Source of the DNA: Streptomyces sp. NBC_00286
GTDB taxonomy: Bacteria; Actinomycetota; Actinomycetes; Streptomycetales; Streptomycetaceae
Length of the DNA: 64,000 bases
Assembly: GCF_036173125.1 (NCBI RefSeq)
Contig: NZ_CP108054.1
Span: 8,523,001 to 8,587,000 of the forward strand
Reading direction: 5' to 3'
Below the pieces are notes generated by a model. The model worked only from the letters and a program-made list of their open reading frames with translations. It had not been told where the DNA came from and searched no databases. This document shows, piece by piece, positions 9,151 through 17,436 of this stretch (positions are counted from its first letter, which is position 1; each line of letters opens with the position of its first letter). A program made the position numbers and the translations under genes.

Positions 9151-9702
9151 ATGACGAGTGAGCCGGAGCAGCAGATCGGGGTGGGGACGCAGGACGCGTT
9201 CCAGCGCTTGTGGACGCCCCATCGGATGGCGTACATCCAGGGTGAGAACAAGCCCAGCGGCCCTGGTGCCGACGACGGCTGCCCGTTCTGCTCGATCCCG
9301 GCCCAGTCCGACGAGGACGGGCTCGTCATCAAGCGGGGTGAGCAGGTCTACGCGGTGCTCAACCTGTACCCGTACAACGGTGGCCACCTGATGGTCGTGC
9401 CCTATCGGCACGTCGCGGACTACACCGAGCTGACCGCTGAGGAGACCGCGGAGCTTGCGGAGCTGACGAAGCAGGCGATGACTGCGTTGCGCTCCGCTTC
9501 GGGGGCGCATGGGTTCAATATCGGGATGAACCAGGGTGGGGTTGCGGGTGCGGGAATTGCCGCGCACCTTCACCAGCATGTTGTGCCTCGGTGGGGCGGT
9601 GACACGAACTTCATGCCCGTTGTCGGGCACACCCGGATTCTGCCTCAACTCCTCGCGGATACGCGGAAGATGCTCGCGGAGGCCTGGCCCGCGGTGGACT
9701 GA
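9151..9702 (+). CDS. HIT family nucleotide hydrolase/phosphorylase
   Basis: A 183-residue member of the histidine triad superfamily. The active-site motif HLHQHVVPRW is near the C-terminal third. CPFC (about residues 46-49) is a probable zinc-binding pair found in the actinobacterial branch (the M. tuberculosis gene beside thrS is the counterpart). It likely cleaves Ap4A or other nucleoside polyphosphates. I choose the second ATG. A TATGCT hexamer at 9138-9143 with TTGCCG 19 bases upstream places transcription start close to this ATG, so the message is probably leaderless; an ATG 12 bases earlier would overlap the -10. Confidence 0.85.
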   Translation: MTSEPEQQIGVGTQDAFQRLWTPHRMAYIQGENKPSGPGADDGCPFCSIPAQSDEDGLVIKRGEQVYAVLNLYPYNGGHLMVVPYRHVADYTELTAEETAELAELTKQAMTALRSASGAHGFNIGMNQGGVAGAGIAAHLHQHVVPRWGGDTNFMPVVGHTRILPQLLADTRKMLAEAWPAVD

Positions 9703-9712
9703 CCGCGCCCCG

Positions 9713-9780
9713 TAGGGGCGCGGGGCGGTGACATAGGCGGCTCCGCCGCCGGGGCGCGATCAGCCAGAACGGACCCGCAG
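9713..9780 (+). repeat. Streptomyces-type intergenic repeat element, long form
   Basis: It begins TAGGGGCGCGGGG and ends with AGCCAGAACGGACCCGCAG, with a central GGCGGCTCCGCCGCC palindrome. The two ends match the ends of the shorter elements at 49.3 and 49.6 kb. The upstream bases pair with its head into a 9-bp hairpin (9703-9711 with 9715-9723), which may terminate the HIT transcript. I know such elements as widespread between Streptomyces genes; they carry no coding signal. Confidence 0.65.
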
Positions 9781-9850
9781 TGTCGAGCCGTGCCCAGCGC
9801 CCCAGGGCACCCTCGCCACCGGGCACCCCACCCCCCGAACCGCCGGAGGC

Positions 9851-11512
9851 CTACGCGTCGTAGACATCCGCCTTGCTCGGTGCCGCGTCCTGGACCTGGG
9901 TGCTCAGGAATGCCGAGCGGGTGCCGAACTTTTCGGTGTTTACGCCGTTCTCGTCCAGGACGCGTATAGCCGCGGCGTGGACCACGCGGAGGATCGGGGT
10001 TGCGGCGCGCAGGGCGTCGTCGGCCATGAAGCGGTGGCGCCAGGGCTTGGCGGCCCAGGCGTGGCGCAGGCCGAAGGGCTCGGGGAGGATCAGCTTGCCG
10101 CCCAGCCAGTCGAGGATCGGCGGATACCAGGTGAAGGGGGCGCGCACCGCGAGCCGTACCACCTCGTCGGTCGCGACCAGCGGCAGCTTCCGCTCTGTCG
10201 TCTCCCAGAACTTGACCGTCTTGGCGACTTCCTTCGTCTTGGCCTCGGGCTTCGAGGTGAACAGGGAGTGCACGGGCCCCAGGGCATGACCGGTGACCTC
10301 GATCCGCAAGGTCTCGTGCAGCACGGTCACGGTGATCAGCATTGTGATGATCAACTGGCCGTCCCAGAGCGTCCATTGGACTCCGAGGTAGTGCCGGTCA
10401 CCGCTGCCGAACTGCTGCTTGTTGCAGATGTCCTGGATGGCGTGGTTCTTGATCTGATACGCGTCCACGTCCGTACCCCCCGGCCGGGACACCTCCTGGG
10501 CGCCCTCACCGATCGGCGTGACCACCCAGTGCCGTATCGAAGGCTTGGGAAAACCCCCGGTGTTGAGCGGCCCGCGCTCCAGCATGCGCAGCTGGTCGTG
10601 GATCGAGCGTATGACGTCCCAGCTGCGGAAGGGGTGGATCTCCTTGTCGGCGTCCTTCGGTACCAGATCCTCGGCGAGATGCCAGCTGCCCCAGCGCGTA
10701 CCCATGCCGAGTATGCCTTTGGGGCCCGCGTAGAACACGGAGTTGGACTGCTGCTCGGCGGTGAGCCGGGCCAGCCCTTGGCGCAGCCGCTCGGCGGCGG
10801 TCTCACCGGGGCTGCCGGGCACGGCCTCGGGGATCTTGGCGCCGACACCGCCGCCGGACAGCAGACTGGCCCAGCGCTCGCGCATGTCCTTCGCCGTACG
10901 CTCGCAGATCTGCCGTGCCCAGAACCAGCCGAGGACGGGGGCGACGACCGCCGCGCGCGCGTACCAGGCCCAGAAGCCGGTGAACGGCATCCGGATCAGG
11001 AAGATCACGGCGAGGGCGGCCACGCCGATCAGGAGGGCGGTGGCGAGGGCGGAGGCACGTTTGTCGGTGGTCTTGTCGATCGTGCGGCGGATCTGGAAGA
11101 CCAGCAGCCAGACGACCAGGCCGGGCAGGAAGATCAGGCCGGTCAGCACCATCACGGCGGTGAGCCAGCTGTCCCGCTCCTTGCGGATGCGGTTCGCCGC
11201 CAGGCAGTGCTCGACGACGACCTGCGGCTCCGTGCCGAACGACTGGATGAGCGGCTTGCGCGCACCGCCCAGCATCCTCAACTGCACGGCGCGCGCGAAT
11301 GCCTCGCCCAGGTTCGGCTTGCAGATCGTTGCCCACTTGCGGCCCGGCTTGACGGTTGACTTGTGCCATTCGCTGTTGGCTTCGAGGATCTTGTCGACGG
11401 GTTCGTCGCGGTACGCCGCCGAGGCCAGGGCGAACGTCGCCGCCGTCTGTCCCGCGGCACCCTGGAGCGGGATCTGTGCCCCGGGCCTGAAATCGAATCC
11501 CTCGTCCGCCAC
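9851..11512 (-). CDS. Conserved membrane protein of unknown function
   Basis: A 553-residue protein starting at a GTG (VADEGFDFRPGAQIP...). It has a soluble N-terminal part of about 125 residues, a hydrophobic segment at roughly 128-150, a pair at roughly 170-215 (ALLIGVAALAVIFLIRMPF ... AAVVAPVLGWFW), and then a large soluble C-terminal region of over 300 residues. No catalytic motif is recognised. It follows the EF-G2 gene on the same strand after a 13-bp hairpin, so it is probably a separate transcript. An earlier in-frame ATG is not preferred because the added residues look non-conserved and the GTG fits the GGGGGCGG spacing. Confidence 0.7.
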   Translation of the reverse strand: MADEGFDFRPGAQIPLQGAAGQTAATFALASAAYRDEPVDKILEANSEWHKSTVKPGRKWATICKPNLGEAFARAVQLRMLGGARKPLIQSFGTEPQVVVEHCLAANRIRKERDSWLTAVMVLTGLIFLPGLVVWLLVFQIRRTIDKTTDKRASALATALLIGVAALAVIFLIRMPFTGFWAWYARAAVVAPVLGWFWARQICERTAKDMRERWASLLSGGGVGAKIPEAVPGSPGETAAERLRQGLARLTAEQQSNSVFYAGPKGILGMGTRWGSWHLAEDLVPKDADKEIHPFRSWDVIRSIHDQLRMLERGPLNTGGFPKPSIRHWVVTPIGEGAQEVSRPGGTDVDAYQIKNHAIQDICNKQQFGSGDRHYLGVQWTLWDGQLIITMLITVTVLHETLRIEVTGHALGPVHSLFTSKPEAKTKEVAKTVKFWETTERKLPLVATDEVVRLAVRAPFTWYPPILDWLGGKLILPEPFGLRHAWAAKPWRHRFMADDALRAATPILRVVHAAAIRVLDENGVNTEKFGTRSAFLSTQVQDAAPSKADVYDA

Positions 11513-11575
11513 TGACCGCCCCCATCGCCGCCATGCTCCGCTGCTGCGGCTTTTCCCGACTTCCGTACTCCGCAC

Positions 11576-11590
11576 ACCTGTTGAACAGGT
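11576..11590. promoter_or_regulatory. 15-bp palindrome upstream of the leftward membrane-protein gene
   Basis: ACCTGTTGAACAGGT is a perfect 7+1+7 palindrome lying 64-78 bases before the GTG of the membrane protein. Its position fits an operator. No regulator can be named, and it does not match the GAAC-N4-GTTC SOS box. Confidence 0.3.
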
Positions 11591-11637
11591 CAATAGTCTT
11601 GATCAGGTTCTCAGAGTAGCCCCCGGCACTGACAATC

Positions 11638-11667
11638 GTCGGCGGACAGCCCAAGCTGTCCGCCGAC
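11638..11667 (-). terminator. Terminator of the EF-G2 gene
   Basis: A perfect 13-bp inverted repeat (11638-11650 and 11655-11667) with a 4-base loop lies 16 bases past the EF-G2 stop on the leftward strand. No T run follows. Confidence 0.65.
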
Positions 11668-11682
11668 CCTACGGGAGATCAA

Positions 11683-13881
11683 CTAGGGGGAGTCCTGGGC
11701 CTGTTCGCGGATCTTCTCCGCAATGTGCGCGGGCATCGGCTCATGGCGCGTGTAACGCCGGCTGAACCGTGCGGTGCCGTGCGAGAGGGAGCGCAGGTCG
11801 ACCGCGTAACGGTCGATCTCGATCTCCGGAACCTCGGCACGTACGAGCGTCCGTCCGCCGCCCGCCTGCTCCGTGCCGACGACCCTGCCGCGCCGCCCCG
11901 ACAGATCGCTCATCACTGCGCCCACGTAGTCGTCGCCGACCAGGACCGACACCTCGGCGACCGGCTCCAGGAGATGGATCTTCGCGTCGGCGGCGGCCTC
12001 GCGCAGGGCGAGAGCGCCGGCGGTCTGGAACGCGGCGTCGGAGGAGTCCACCGAGTGCGCCTTGCCGTCGAGCAACGTGACCCGTACGTCGATGAGCGGA
12101 TAGCCCGCGGCCACACCCTTGGCGGCCTGGGCGCGTACGCCCTTCTCGACGGACGGGATGAACTGCCTGGGCACGGCGCCTCCCACGACCTTGTCGACGA
12201 ACTCGATGCCGGAGCCGCCGGGCAGCGGTTCGACCTCGATCTCGCAGATCGCGTACTGCCCGTGTCCGCCGGACTGCTTCACATGCCGGCCGCGCCCGGC
12301 CGACTTGGCGGCGAACGTCTCCCGTAGGGAGACCTTGTGCGGTACGACATCGACCTGGACGCCGTACCGGCTGCGCAGCCGTTCCAGAGCGACGTCCGCG
12401 TGGGCCTCGCCGAGGCACCACAGGACCACCTGGTGGGTGTCCTGGTTTTGTTCCAGGCGCATCGTGGGGTCCTCGGCGACCAGCCGGCTCAGGCCCTGCG
12501 AGAGCTTGTCCTCGTCCGCCTTGCTGTGCGCGTGGATGGCCAGCGGCAGCAGCGGGTCGGGCATCTCCCACGGCTCCATGAGCAGCGGGTCGTCCTTGGC
12601 CGAGAGCGTGTCGCCGGTCTCGGCGCGGTTCAGCTTGGCCACACATGCCATATCGCCCGCGATGGCGTGCGAGAGGACGCGTTGCTGCTTGCCGAACGGC
12701 GCGGAGAGGGCGCCGATGCGTTCGTCGACGTCGTGGTCCTCGTGCCCGCGATCGGCCAGCCCGTGCCCGGAGACGTGCACCGTCTGGTCCGGCCGCAGGG
12801 TGCCCGAGAAGACGCGTACGAGGGAAATACGGCCCACGTAGGGGTCGCTCGCCGTCTTCACGACCTCGGCGACCAGTGGCCCGTCCGGGTCGCAGGCCTT
12901 GATCTCGCGCGGTTTGCCGTCCGGAGTGGTGACCTGGGGTGTCTCCGGCTCCAGTGGGGTCGGGAAACCGCCGGTGACGAGTTCCAGCAGCTCGACCGTG
13001 CCCAAGCCCTGACGGGCGCCGTCGGCGGCGGGCGCGGCGGCCAGCACCGGGAAGAAGACCCCGCGTGCCACGGCCCGCTCCAGGTCCTGCACGAGCGTCT
13101 TGAAGTCGATCTCCTCGCCGCCGAGATAGCGGTCCATGAGGGTCTCGTCCTCGCTCTCGGAGATGATGCCCTCGATCAGCCGGTTGCGGGCCTCCTCGAT
13201 GAGCGGCAGCTGGTCGGGGCCCGGTTCGGACTCCTTGCGCTCTCCGGAGGAGTAGTCGTACAGCTTCTGCGAGAGCAGCCCGATCAGGCCCGTCACGGGT
13301 GCGTGCCCGTCGGGGCCCGGCGCTCCGTGGAGCGGCAGATACAGGGGCAGTACGGCGTCCGGGTCGTCGGCGCCGAAGGCCTCCGCGCAGGTCCGCGTCA
13401 TCTCGTCGAAATCGGCTCTGGCCGCTTCGAGGTGGGTGATCACGATCGCCCGCGGCATACCGACCGCCGCGCACTCCTCCCACACCATGCGGGTCGAGCC
13501 GTCCACCCCGTCCGAGGCCGAGACGACGAAAAGGGCCGCGTCCGCCGCTCGCAGACCGGCCCTCAACTCCCCGACGAAGTCGGCGTATCCGGGAGTGTCC
13601 AGAACATTGATCTTGTACCCGCCCCATTCGACGGGCACCAGGGAGAGCTGTACCGACCGTTGCTGCCGGTGCTCGATCTCGTCGTAGTCGGAGACGGTGC
13701 CGCCGTCCTCCACGCGGCCCGCCCTGTTCACCGCTCCCGCTGTCAGCGCGAGAGCTTCCACCAGAGTCGTCTTGCCCGATCCGGAGTGGCCGACCAGCAC
13801 CACATTCCGTACGGACGCGGGGTGGTCGGCCGCCGTAGCCCTGCCGGCGGCTCCGGGGTGTGCGTTCGCCTTGTCGCCCAT
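11683..13881 (-). CDS. fusA2: Elongation factor G-like protein EF-G2
   Basis: A 732-residue translational GTPase homologue of full EF-G length with all domains. G1 is GHSGSGKTT (31-39), normal. G3 reads DTPGYADF (95-102), so the catalytic His of DTPGH is Tyr99. The G4 position reads THLE (149-152) instead of NKxD. Both changes predict poor ribosome-stimulated GTP hydrolysis and altered guanine recognition. As I recall, mycobacterial EF-G2 binds GTP but lacks GTPase activity, which fits. The ATG with GGGAGG about 9 bases upstream is preferred to one 30 bases earlier. It is not in an str operon and is divergent from pgsA. The cellular role is unknown. Confidence 0.9.
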   Translation of the reverse strand: MGDKANAHPGAAGRATAADHPASVRNVVLVGHSGSGKTTLVEALALTAGAVNRAGRVEDGGTVSDYDEIEHRQQRSVQLSLVPVEWGGYKINVLDTPGYADFVGELRAGLRAADAALFVVSASDGVDGSTRMVWEECAAVGMPRAIVITHLEAARADFDEMTRTCAEAFGADDPDAVLPLYLPLHGAPGPDGHAPVTGLIGLLSQKLYDYSSGERKESEPGPDQLPLIEEARNRLIEGIISESEDETLMDRYLGGEEIDFKTLVQDLERAVARGVFFPVLAAAPAADGARQGLGTVELLELVTGGFPTPLEPETPQVTTPDGKPREIKACDPDGPLVAEVVKTASDPYVGRISLVRVFSGTLRPDQTVHVSGHGLADRGHEDHDVDERIGALSAPFGKQQRVLSHAIAGDMACVAKLNRAETGDTLSAKDDPLLMEPWEMPDPLLPLAIHAHSKADEDKLSQGLSRLVAEDPTMRLEQNQDTHQVVLWCLGEAHADVALERLRSRYGVQVDVVPHKVSLRETFAAKSAGRGRHVKQSGGHGQYAICEIEVEPLPGGSGIEFVDKVVGGAVPRQFIPSVEKGVRAQAAKGVAAGYPLIDVRVTLLDGKAHSVDSSDAAFQTAGALALREAAADAKIHLLEPVAEVSVLVGDDYVGAVMSDLSGRRGRVVGTEQAGGGRTLVRAEVPEIEIDRYAVDLRSLSHGTARFSRRYTRHEPMPAHIAEKIREQAQDSP

Positions 13882-14044
13882 GGCCTTGCCTCCCGTGCAC
13901 GGTGAGGTCATGTGTGGGCGCGGACATGCGGACCCGCGTGCCGCGTGCGGTTGGCGGCTCCGGTGACGCCCGCGGTCCTTTCGAGCTTTCCACTCACGTC
14001 ACGGCGCGTCCATACAAAGGACGGGATCGTGCGCTCAGGGTCCC

Positions 14045-14130
14045 GCCCGTCAGCTACGCGCGCGTGGCTGACGGGCGGCGCGGTGGCGGGTCCGGGTGAC
14101 CTGGCCCCGTCGGCCACGCGCGCGCGTGGC
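14045..14130. promoter_or_regulatory. Paired palindromes in the EF-G2/pgsA divergent gap, with a -10 box next to them
   Basis: The 310-base gap between the divergent genes holds two palindromes that share the core ACGCGCGCG. The first has perfect 10-bp arms (14045-14054 and 14067-14076) around a self-complementary centre. The second, GCCACGCGCGCGCGTGGC (14113-14130), is a perfect 18-mer immediately followed by TACGAT (14131-14136), a good -10 for pgsA. The second palindrome fills the spacer of that promoter, so it may be an operator. The rest of the gap shows nothing I can name. Confidence 0.4.
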
Positions 14131-14191
14131 TACGATGGGCCAGCCGGTGGCCAGCAGGGGCCGCGCGGCCACACCGACCCTCGGGAAGGCC

Positions 14192-14965
14192 ATGCTGAAC
14201 AAGTACGCGCGTGCTTTCTTCACGCGTGTTCTCACACCGTTCGCCGCGTTTCTGATCCGCCGCGGCGTCAGCCCCGACACGGTCACGCTCCTGGGCACGG
14301 CGGGTGTGGTCGCGGGCGCGCTGGTCTTCTTCCCCAGGGGTGAGTTCTTCTGGGGCACGATCGTCATCACGCTGTTCGTGTTCTCGGACCTCGTCGACGG
14401 CAACATGGCCCGCCAGATGGGCCGCTCCAGCCGCTGGGGCGCCTTCCTGGACTCGACCCTCGACCGGGTCGCCGACAGCGCGATCTTCGGCGGCTTCGCG
14501 CTCTGGTACGCGGGCAGCGGCAACGACAACGTCCTGTGCGCGGTCTCGATCTTCTGCCTGGCGAGCGGCCAGGTGGTCTCGTACACGAAGGCCCGTGGCG
14601 AATCGATCGGCCTGCCCGTCGCGGTCAACGGCCTCGTCGAGCGGGCCGAGCGCCTGGTGATCTCGCTGGTCGCGGCCGGTCTTGCGGGCTTCGAGACATT
14701 CGGGGTACCCGGTATTCACGTGCTGCTGCCCATCGCCCTGTGGATCGTCGCCGCCGGCAGCGTCGTCACGCTGATCCAGCGGGTCGTCACGGTGCGCCGG
14801 GAGTCCGCGGAGGCGGATGCCGTCAACGGCCAGGAAGCCGGCCAGCAGGACGGCCAGGGCAACGGCTCGGAGCAGGGCCGGGACCAGGCTTCGGACGGCG
14901 CCTCACAGGGCAGCTCGCGCAGCAGCTCGAAGACCGGCTCACAGAGCAGCGAGGCAACGTCGTGA
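14192..14965 (+). CDS. pgsA: Phosphatidylinositol phosphate synthase (CDP-alcohol phosphotransferase)
   Basis: A 257-residue membrane enzyme that joins CDP-diacylglycerol and inositol phosphate to give PI-phosphate, precursor of PI and PI mannosides. The family signature D-G-x2-A-R-x8-G-x3-D-x3-D is complete (DGNMAR ... G ... D ... D, about residues 71-93) and is followed by about five hydrophobic helices. A Gln/Ser/Gly-rich tail of some 45 residues is unusual in length and probably disordered. The start is the ATG with GGGAAGG; longer forms lack a binding site. It overlaps the acyltransferase by 4 bases, making one operon with it and pimA. Confidence 0.92.
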   Translation: MLNKYARAFFTRVLTPFAAFLIRRGVSPDTVTLLGTAGVVAGALVFFPRGEFFWGTIVITLFVFSDLVDGNMARQMGRSSRWGAFLDSTLDRVADSAIFGGFALWYAGSGNDNVLCAVSIFCLASGQVVSYTKARGESIGLPVAVNGLVERAERLVISLVAAGLAGFETFGVPGIHVLLPIALWIVAAGSVVTLIQRVVTVRRESAEADAVNGQEAGQQDGQGNGSEQGRDQASDGASQGSSRSSSKTGSQSSEATS

Positions 14966-15885
14966 GCGGCGTACGCGAACGGCTGACGGACGGCGCGTAC
15001 GCCCTGGGCTGGAGCACCGTCAAGAAGCTCCCCGAGCCCGTCGCCGTACGGCTCGGCAGGACCATCGCCGACATCGCCTGGAAGCGGCGCGGCAAGGGGA
15101 TCCGCCGTCTGGAATCCAACTACGCGCGCGTGGTGCCTGACGCGACCCCCGAGCGGCTCGCCGAGCTCTCCAGGGCGGGCATGCGCTCGTATCTGCGCTA
15201 CTGGATGGAGTCCTTCCGGCTGCCCGCCTGGAGCCGGGAACGCATCGCGAGCGGCTTCACCGCCCAGGACCTGCACTACCTGACAGATGGGCTGGCAGCC
15301 GGCAAGGGCGTCATCCTCGCGTTGCCGCACCTGGGCAACTGGGATCTCGCCGGCGCCTGGGTCACCACGCATCTGAACATTCCCTTCACCACGGTCGCCG
15401 AGCGGCTCAAACCGGAGACCCTGTACGACCGTTTCGTCGCCTATCGCGAGGGCCTCGGCATGGAGGTGCTCGCCCACGACGCGTCCGTGTTCGGCACGCT
15501 GGCCCGCCGGCTGCGCGACGGCGGCCTGGTCTGCCTGGTCGCGGACCGTGATCTGTCCGCCTCCGGAGTCGAGGTGAAGTTCTTCGGCGAGCCGACACGG
15601 ATGCCCGCGGGCCCGGCCCTGCTCGCCCAGCAGACGGGCGCCCTGCTGCTGCCGGTGACGCTCTGGTTCGACGACTCGCCCGTGATGCGGGGCCGTGTGC
15701 ATCCTCCGGTTGATGTCCCCGAGACAGGTACCCGGGCCGAGAAGACGTCTGTCATGACGCAGGCGCTGGCCGACGCCTTCGCCACGGGTATCGCCGACCA
15801 TCCGGAGGACTGGCACATGCTTCAGCGCTTGTGGCTCGCTGACCTGGAACCCCGCCCCGAACCGTCCGACGGGGAGCGCCCGTGA
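14962..15885 (+). CDS. Phosphatidylinositol mannoside acyltransferase (HtrB/LpxL-like)
   Basis: A 307-residue lysophospholipid acyltransferase-family protein. Its HLGNWD box is the catalytic HxxxxD motif, followed by a conserved VADRDLSASGVEVKFFG segment typical of the HtrB/PatA group. In mycobacteria the orthologue between pgsA and pimA adds an acyl chain to the mannose of PIM at the inner face of the membrane. The same place in the same operon supports this role here. The GTG start overlaps the pgsA stop, and its own stop overlaps the pimA GTG. Confidence 0.9.
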   Translation: MSGVRERLTDGAYALGWSTVKKLPEPVAVRLGRTIADIAWKRRGKGIRRLESNYARVVPDATPERLAELSRAGMRSYLRYWMESFRLPAWSRERIASGFTAQDLHYLTDGLAAGKGVILALPHLGNWDLAGAWVTTHLNIPFTTVAERLKPETLYDRFVAYREGLGMEVLAHDASVFGTLARRLRDGGLVCLVADRDLSASGVEVKFFGEPTRMPAGPALLAQQTGALLLPVTLWFDDSPVMRGRVHPPVDVPETGTRAEKTSVMTQALADAFATGIADHPEDWHMLQRLWLADLEPRPEPSDGERP

Positions 15886-17042
15886 GGATCGGCATCGTCT
15901 GCCCGTACTCCTGGGACGTCCCCGGCGGCGTCCAGTTCCACATCCGCGATCTGGCCGAGCACCTCATCCGCCTCGGGCATGAGGTGTCCGTACTCGCTCC
16001 TGCGGACGACGAAACCCCCCTGCCGCCGTACGTCGTGTCGGCGGGCCGCGCGGTTCCGGTGCCGTACAACGGCTCGGTGGCCCGGCTCAACTTCGGGTTC
16101 CTGTCGGCCGCGAGGGTCAGGCGCTGGCTGCACGACGGCACATTCGACGTGATCCACATCCATGAGCCGGCCTCGCCGTCGCTCGGCCTCCTGGCCTGCT
16201 GGGCCGCACAGGGCCCCATCGTCGCGACCTTCCACACGTCCAACCCGCGCTCCAGGGCGATGGTCGCCGCGTACTCGATCCTCCAGGCGGCCCTCGAGAA
16301 GATCAGCGCGCGGATCGCCGTGAGCGAGTACGCACGGCGCACGCTCGTCGAGCACCTGGGCGGCGACGCGGTCGTCATCCCGAACGGTGTCGACGTCGAC
16401 TTCTTTACGAAGGCCGAGCCCAAGGCCGAGTGGCAGGGGGAGACGATCGGCTTCATCGGCCGCATCGACGAGCCCCGCAAGGGCCTGCCGGTCCTCATGA
16501 AGGCTCTCCCGAAGATCCTCGCCGAACGGCCGGGGACGCGTCTCCTGGTGGCCGGTCGCGGTGACGAGAAGGAGGCCGTCGAGTCGCTGCCCAAGGAGCT
16601 GCGTGCGCGCGTCGAGTTCCTCGGCATGATCAGCGACGAGGACAAGGCGCGGTTCCTGCGCAGCGTCGACCTGTACGTCGCCCCCAACACCGGCGGGGAG
16701 AGCTTCGGGATCATCCTCGTCGAGGCCATGTCGGCGGGCGCGCCCGTCCTCGCCTCCGACCTCGACGCCTTCGCGCAGGTCCTCGACCAGGGCGCGGCGG
16801 GCGAGTTGTTCGCCAACGAGGACGCGGACGCGCTGGCGGCCTCCGCGGTACGGCTGCTCGCCGACTCCGGGCGCCGTGCGGAGCTGCGTAAGCGGGGCAG
16901 CGCGCATGTGCGGCGCTTCGACTGGTCGACGGTCGGGGCGGACATCCTCTCCGTGTACGAGACGGTCACGGACGGGGCCGCCGCGGTCGCCGCCGACGAA
17001 CGCAGCGGGCTGCGGGCGCGGTTCGGGCTGGCACGGGACTGA
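15882..17042 (+). CDS. pimA: GDP-mannose-dependent phosphatidylinositol alpha-mannosyltransferase
   Basis: A 386-residue GT4 (GT-B fold) glycosyltransferase. PYSWDVPGGVQFHIRDL near the N-terminus contains the Gly-rich acceptor loop. The middle has GFIGRIDEPRKGL, and the donor site has GESFGIILVEAMSAG with the EX7E-type acid. PimA transfers the first mannose from GDP-mannose to phosphatidylinositol on the cytoplasmic side. The GTG start overlaps the upstream stop (GTGA), so the three PIM genes are translationally coupled. Length and motifs are normal. Confidence 0.94.
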   Translation: MRIGIVCPYSWDVPGGVQFHIRDLAEHLIRLGHEVSVLAPADDETPLPPYVVSAGRAVPVPYNGSVARLNFGFLSAARVRRWLHDGTFDVIHIHEPASPSLGLLACWAAQGPIVATFHTSNPRSRAMVAAYSILQAALEKISARIAVSEYARRTLVEHLGGDAVVIPNGVDVDFFTKAEPKAEWQGETIGFIGRIDEPRKGLPVLMKALPKILAERPGTRLLVAGRGDEKEAVESLPKELRARVEFLGMISDEDKARFLRSVDLYVAPNTGGESFGIILVEAMSAGAPVLASDLDAFAQVLDQGAAGELFANEDADALAASAVRLLADSGRRAELRKRGSAHVRRFDWSTVGADILSVYETVTDGAAAVAADERSGLRARFGLARD

Positions 17043-17078
17043 GAACGGGCCTGAGGACAGGGCTGAGAGGGGCGTCTG

Positions 17079-17366
17079 GTGCGGGAACTGCGCAACGTGC
17101 GGGAGGTGCCGCAGGAGGGCGTCAGGACGCCTCTGACGGCCGAGGAGGAGCTGCGGGCCCGGTCGGTGTTCGTCACCGAGATCGGCGCGCAGGTGGCCCG
17201 TCAGGGATGGGCGACGTTTCCGGCTCACACCCCGGAGGAGCGCATCCGGCTGTACGCGGTGGCGCGGATGATCGGGGAGCGGCTGGGGTGCCGCGTGGAG
17301 GCCGTGCCGGAGGACACGATCACCATGCGCTTCACGGCGGTCGGGACGGGTGCCGCACTCGGCTGA
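17079..17366 (+). CDS. Small conserved protein of unknown function
   Basis: A 95-residue soluble, mostly helical protein (VRELRNVREVPQEG... GRVEAVPEDT-like C-terminal strand). The GTG start follows GAGAGGGG by about 6 bases. It lies 36 bases after pimA, so it is probably in the same transcript. I recognise no domain. A gene of this kind is expected between pimA and pdxS in Streptomyces, but I cannot assign a role. Confidence 0.6.
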   Translation: MRELRNVREVPQEGVRTPLTAEEELRARSVFVTEIGAQVARQGWATFPAHTPEERIRLYAVARMIGERLGCRVEAVPEDTITMRFTAVGTGAALG

Positions 17367-17436
17367 TCCAGGGTGATCCGCGTGCGCCCCCGGGCCGCGC
17401 CGGAGGCCTCGTCACGCACGGGTAGCCTGTGCGCCC

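Noticed and set aside
11576..11590. LexA (SOS) box
   Set aside because: The palindrome ACCTGTTGAACAGGT does not have the GAAC-N4-GTTC arrangement of actinobacterial LexA sites. It is reported only as an unnamed palindrome.
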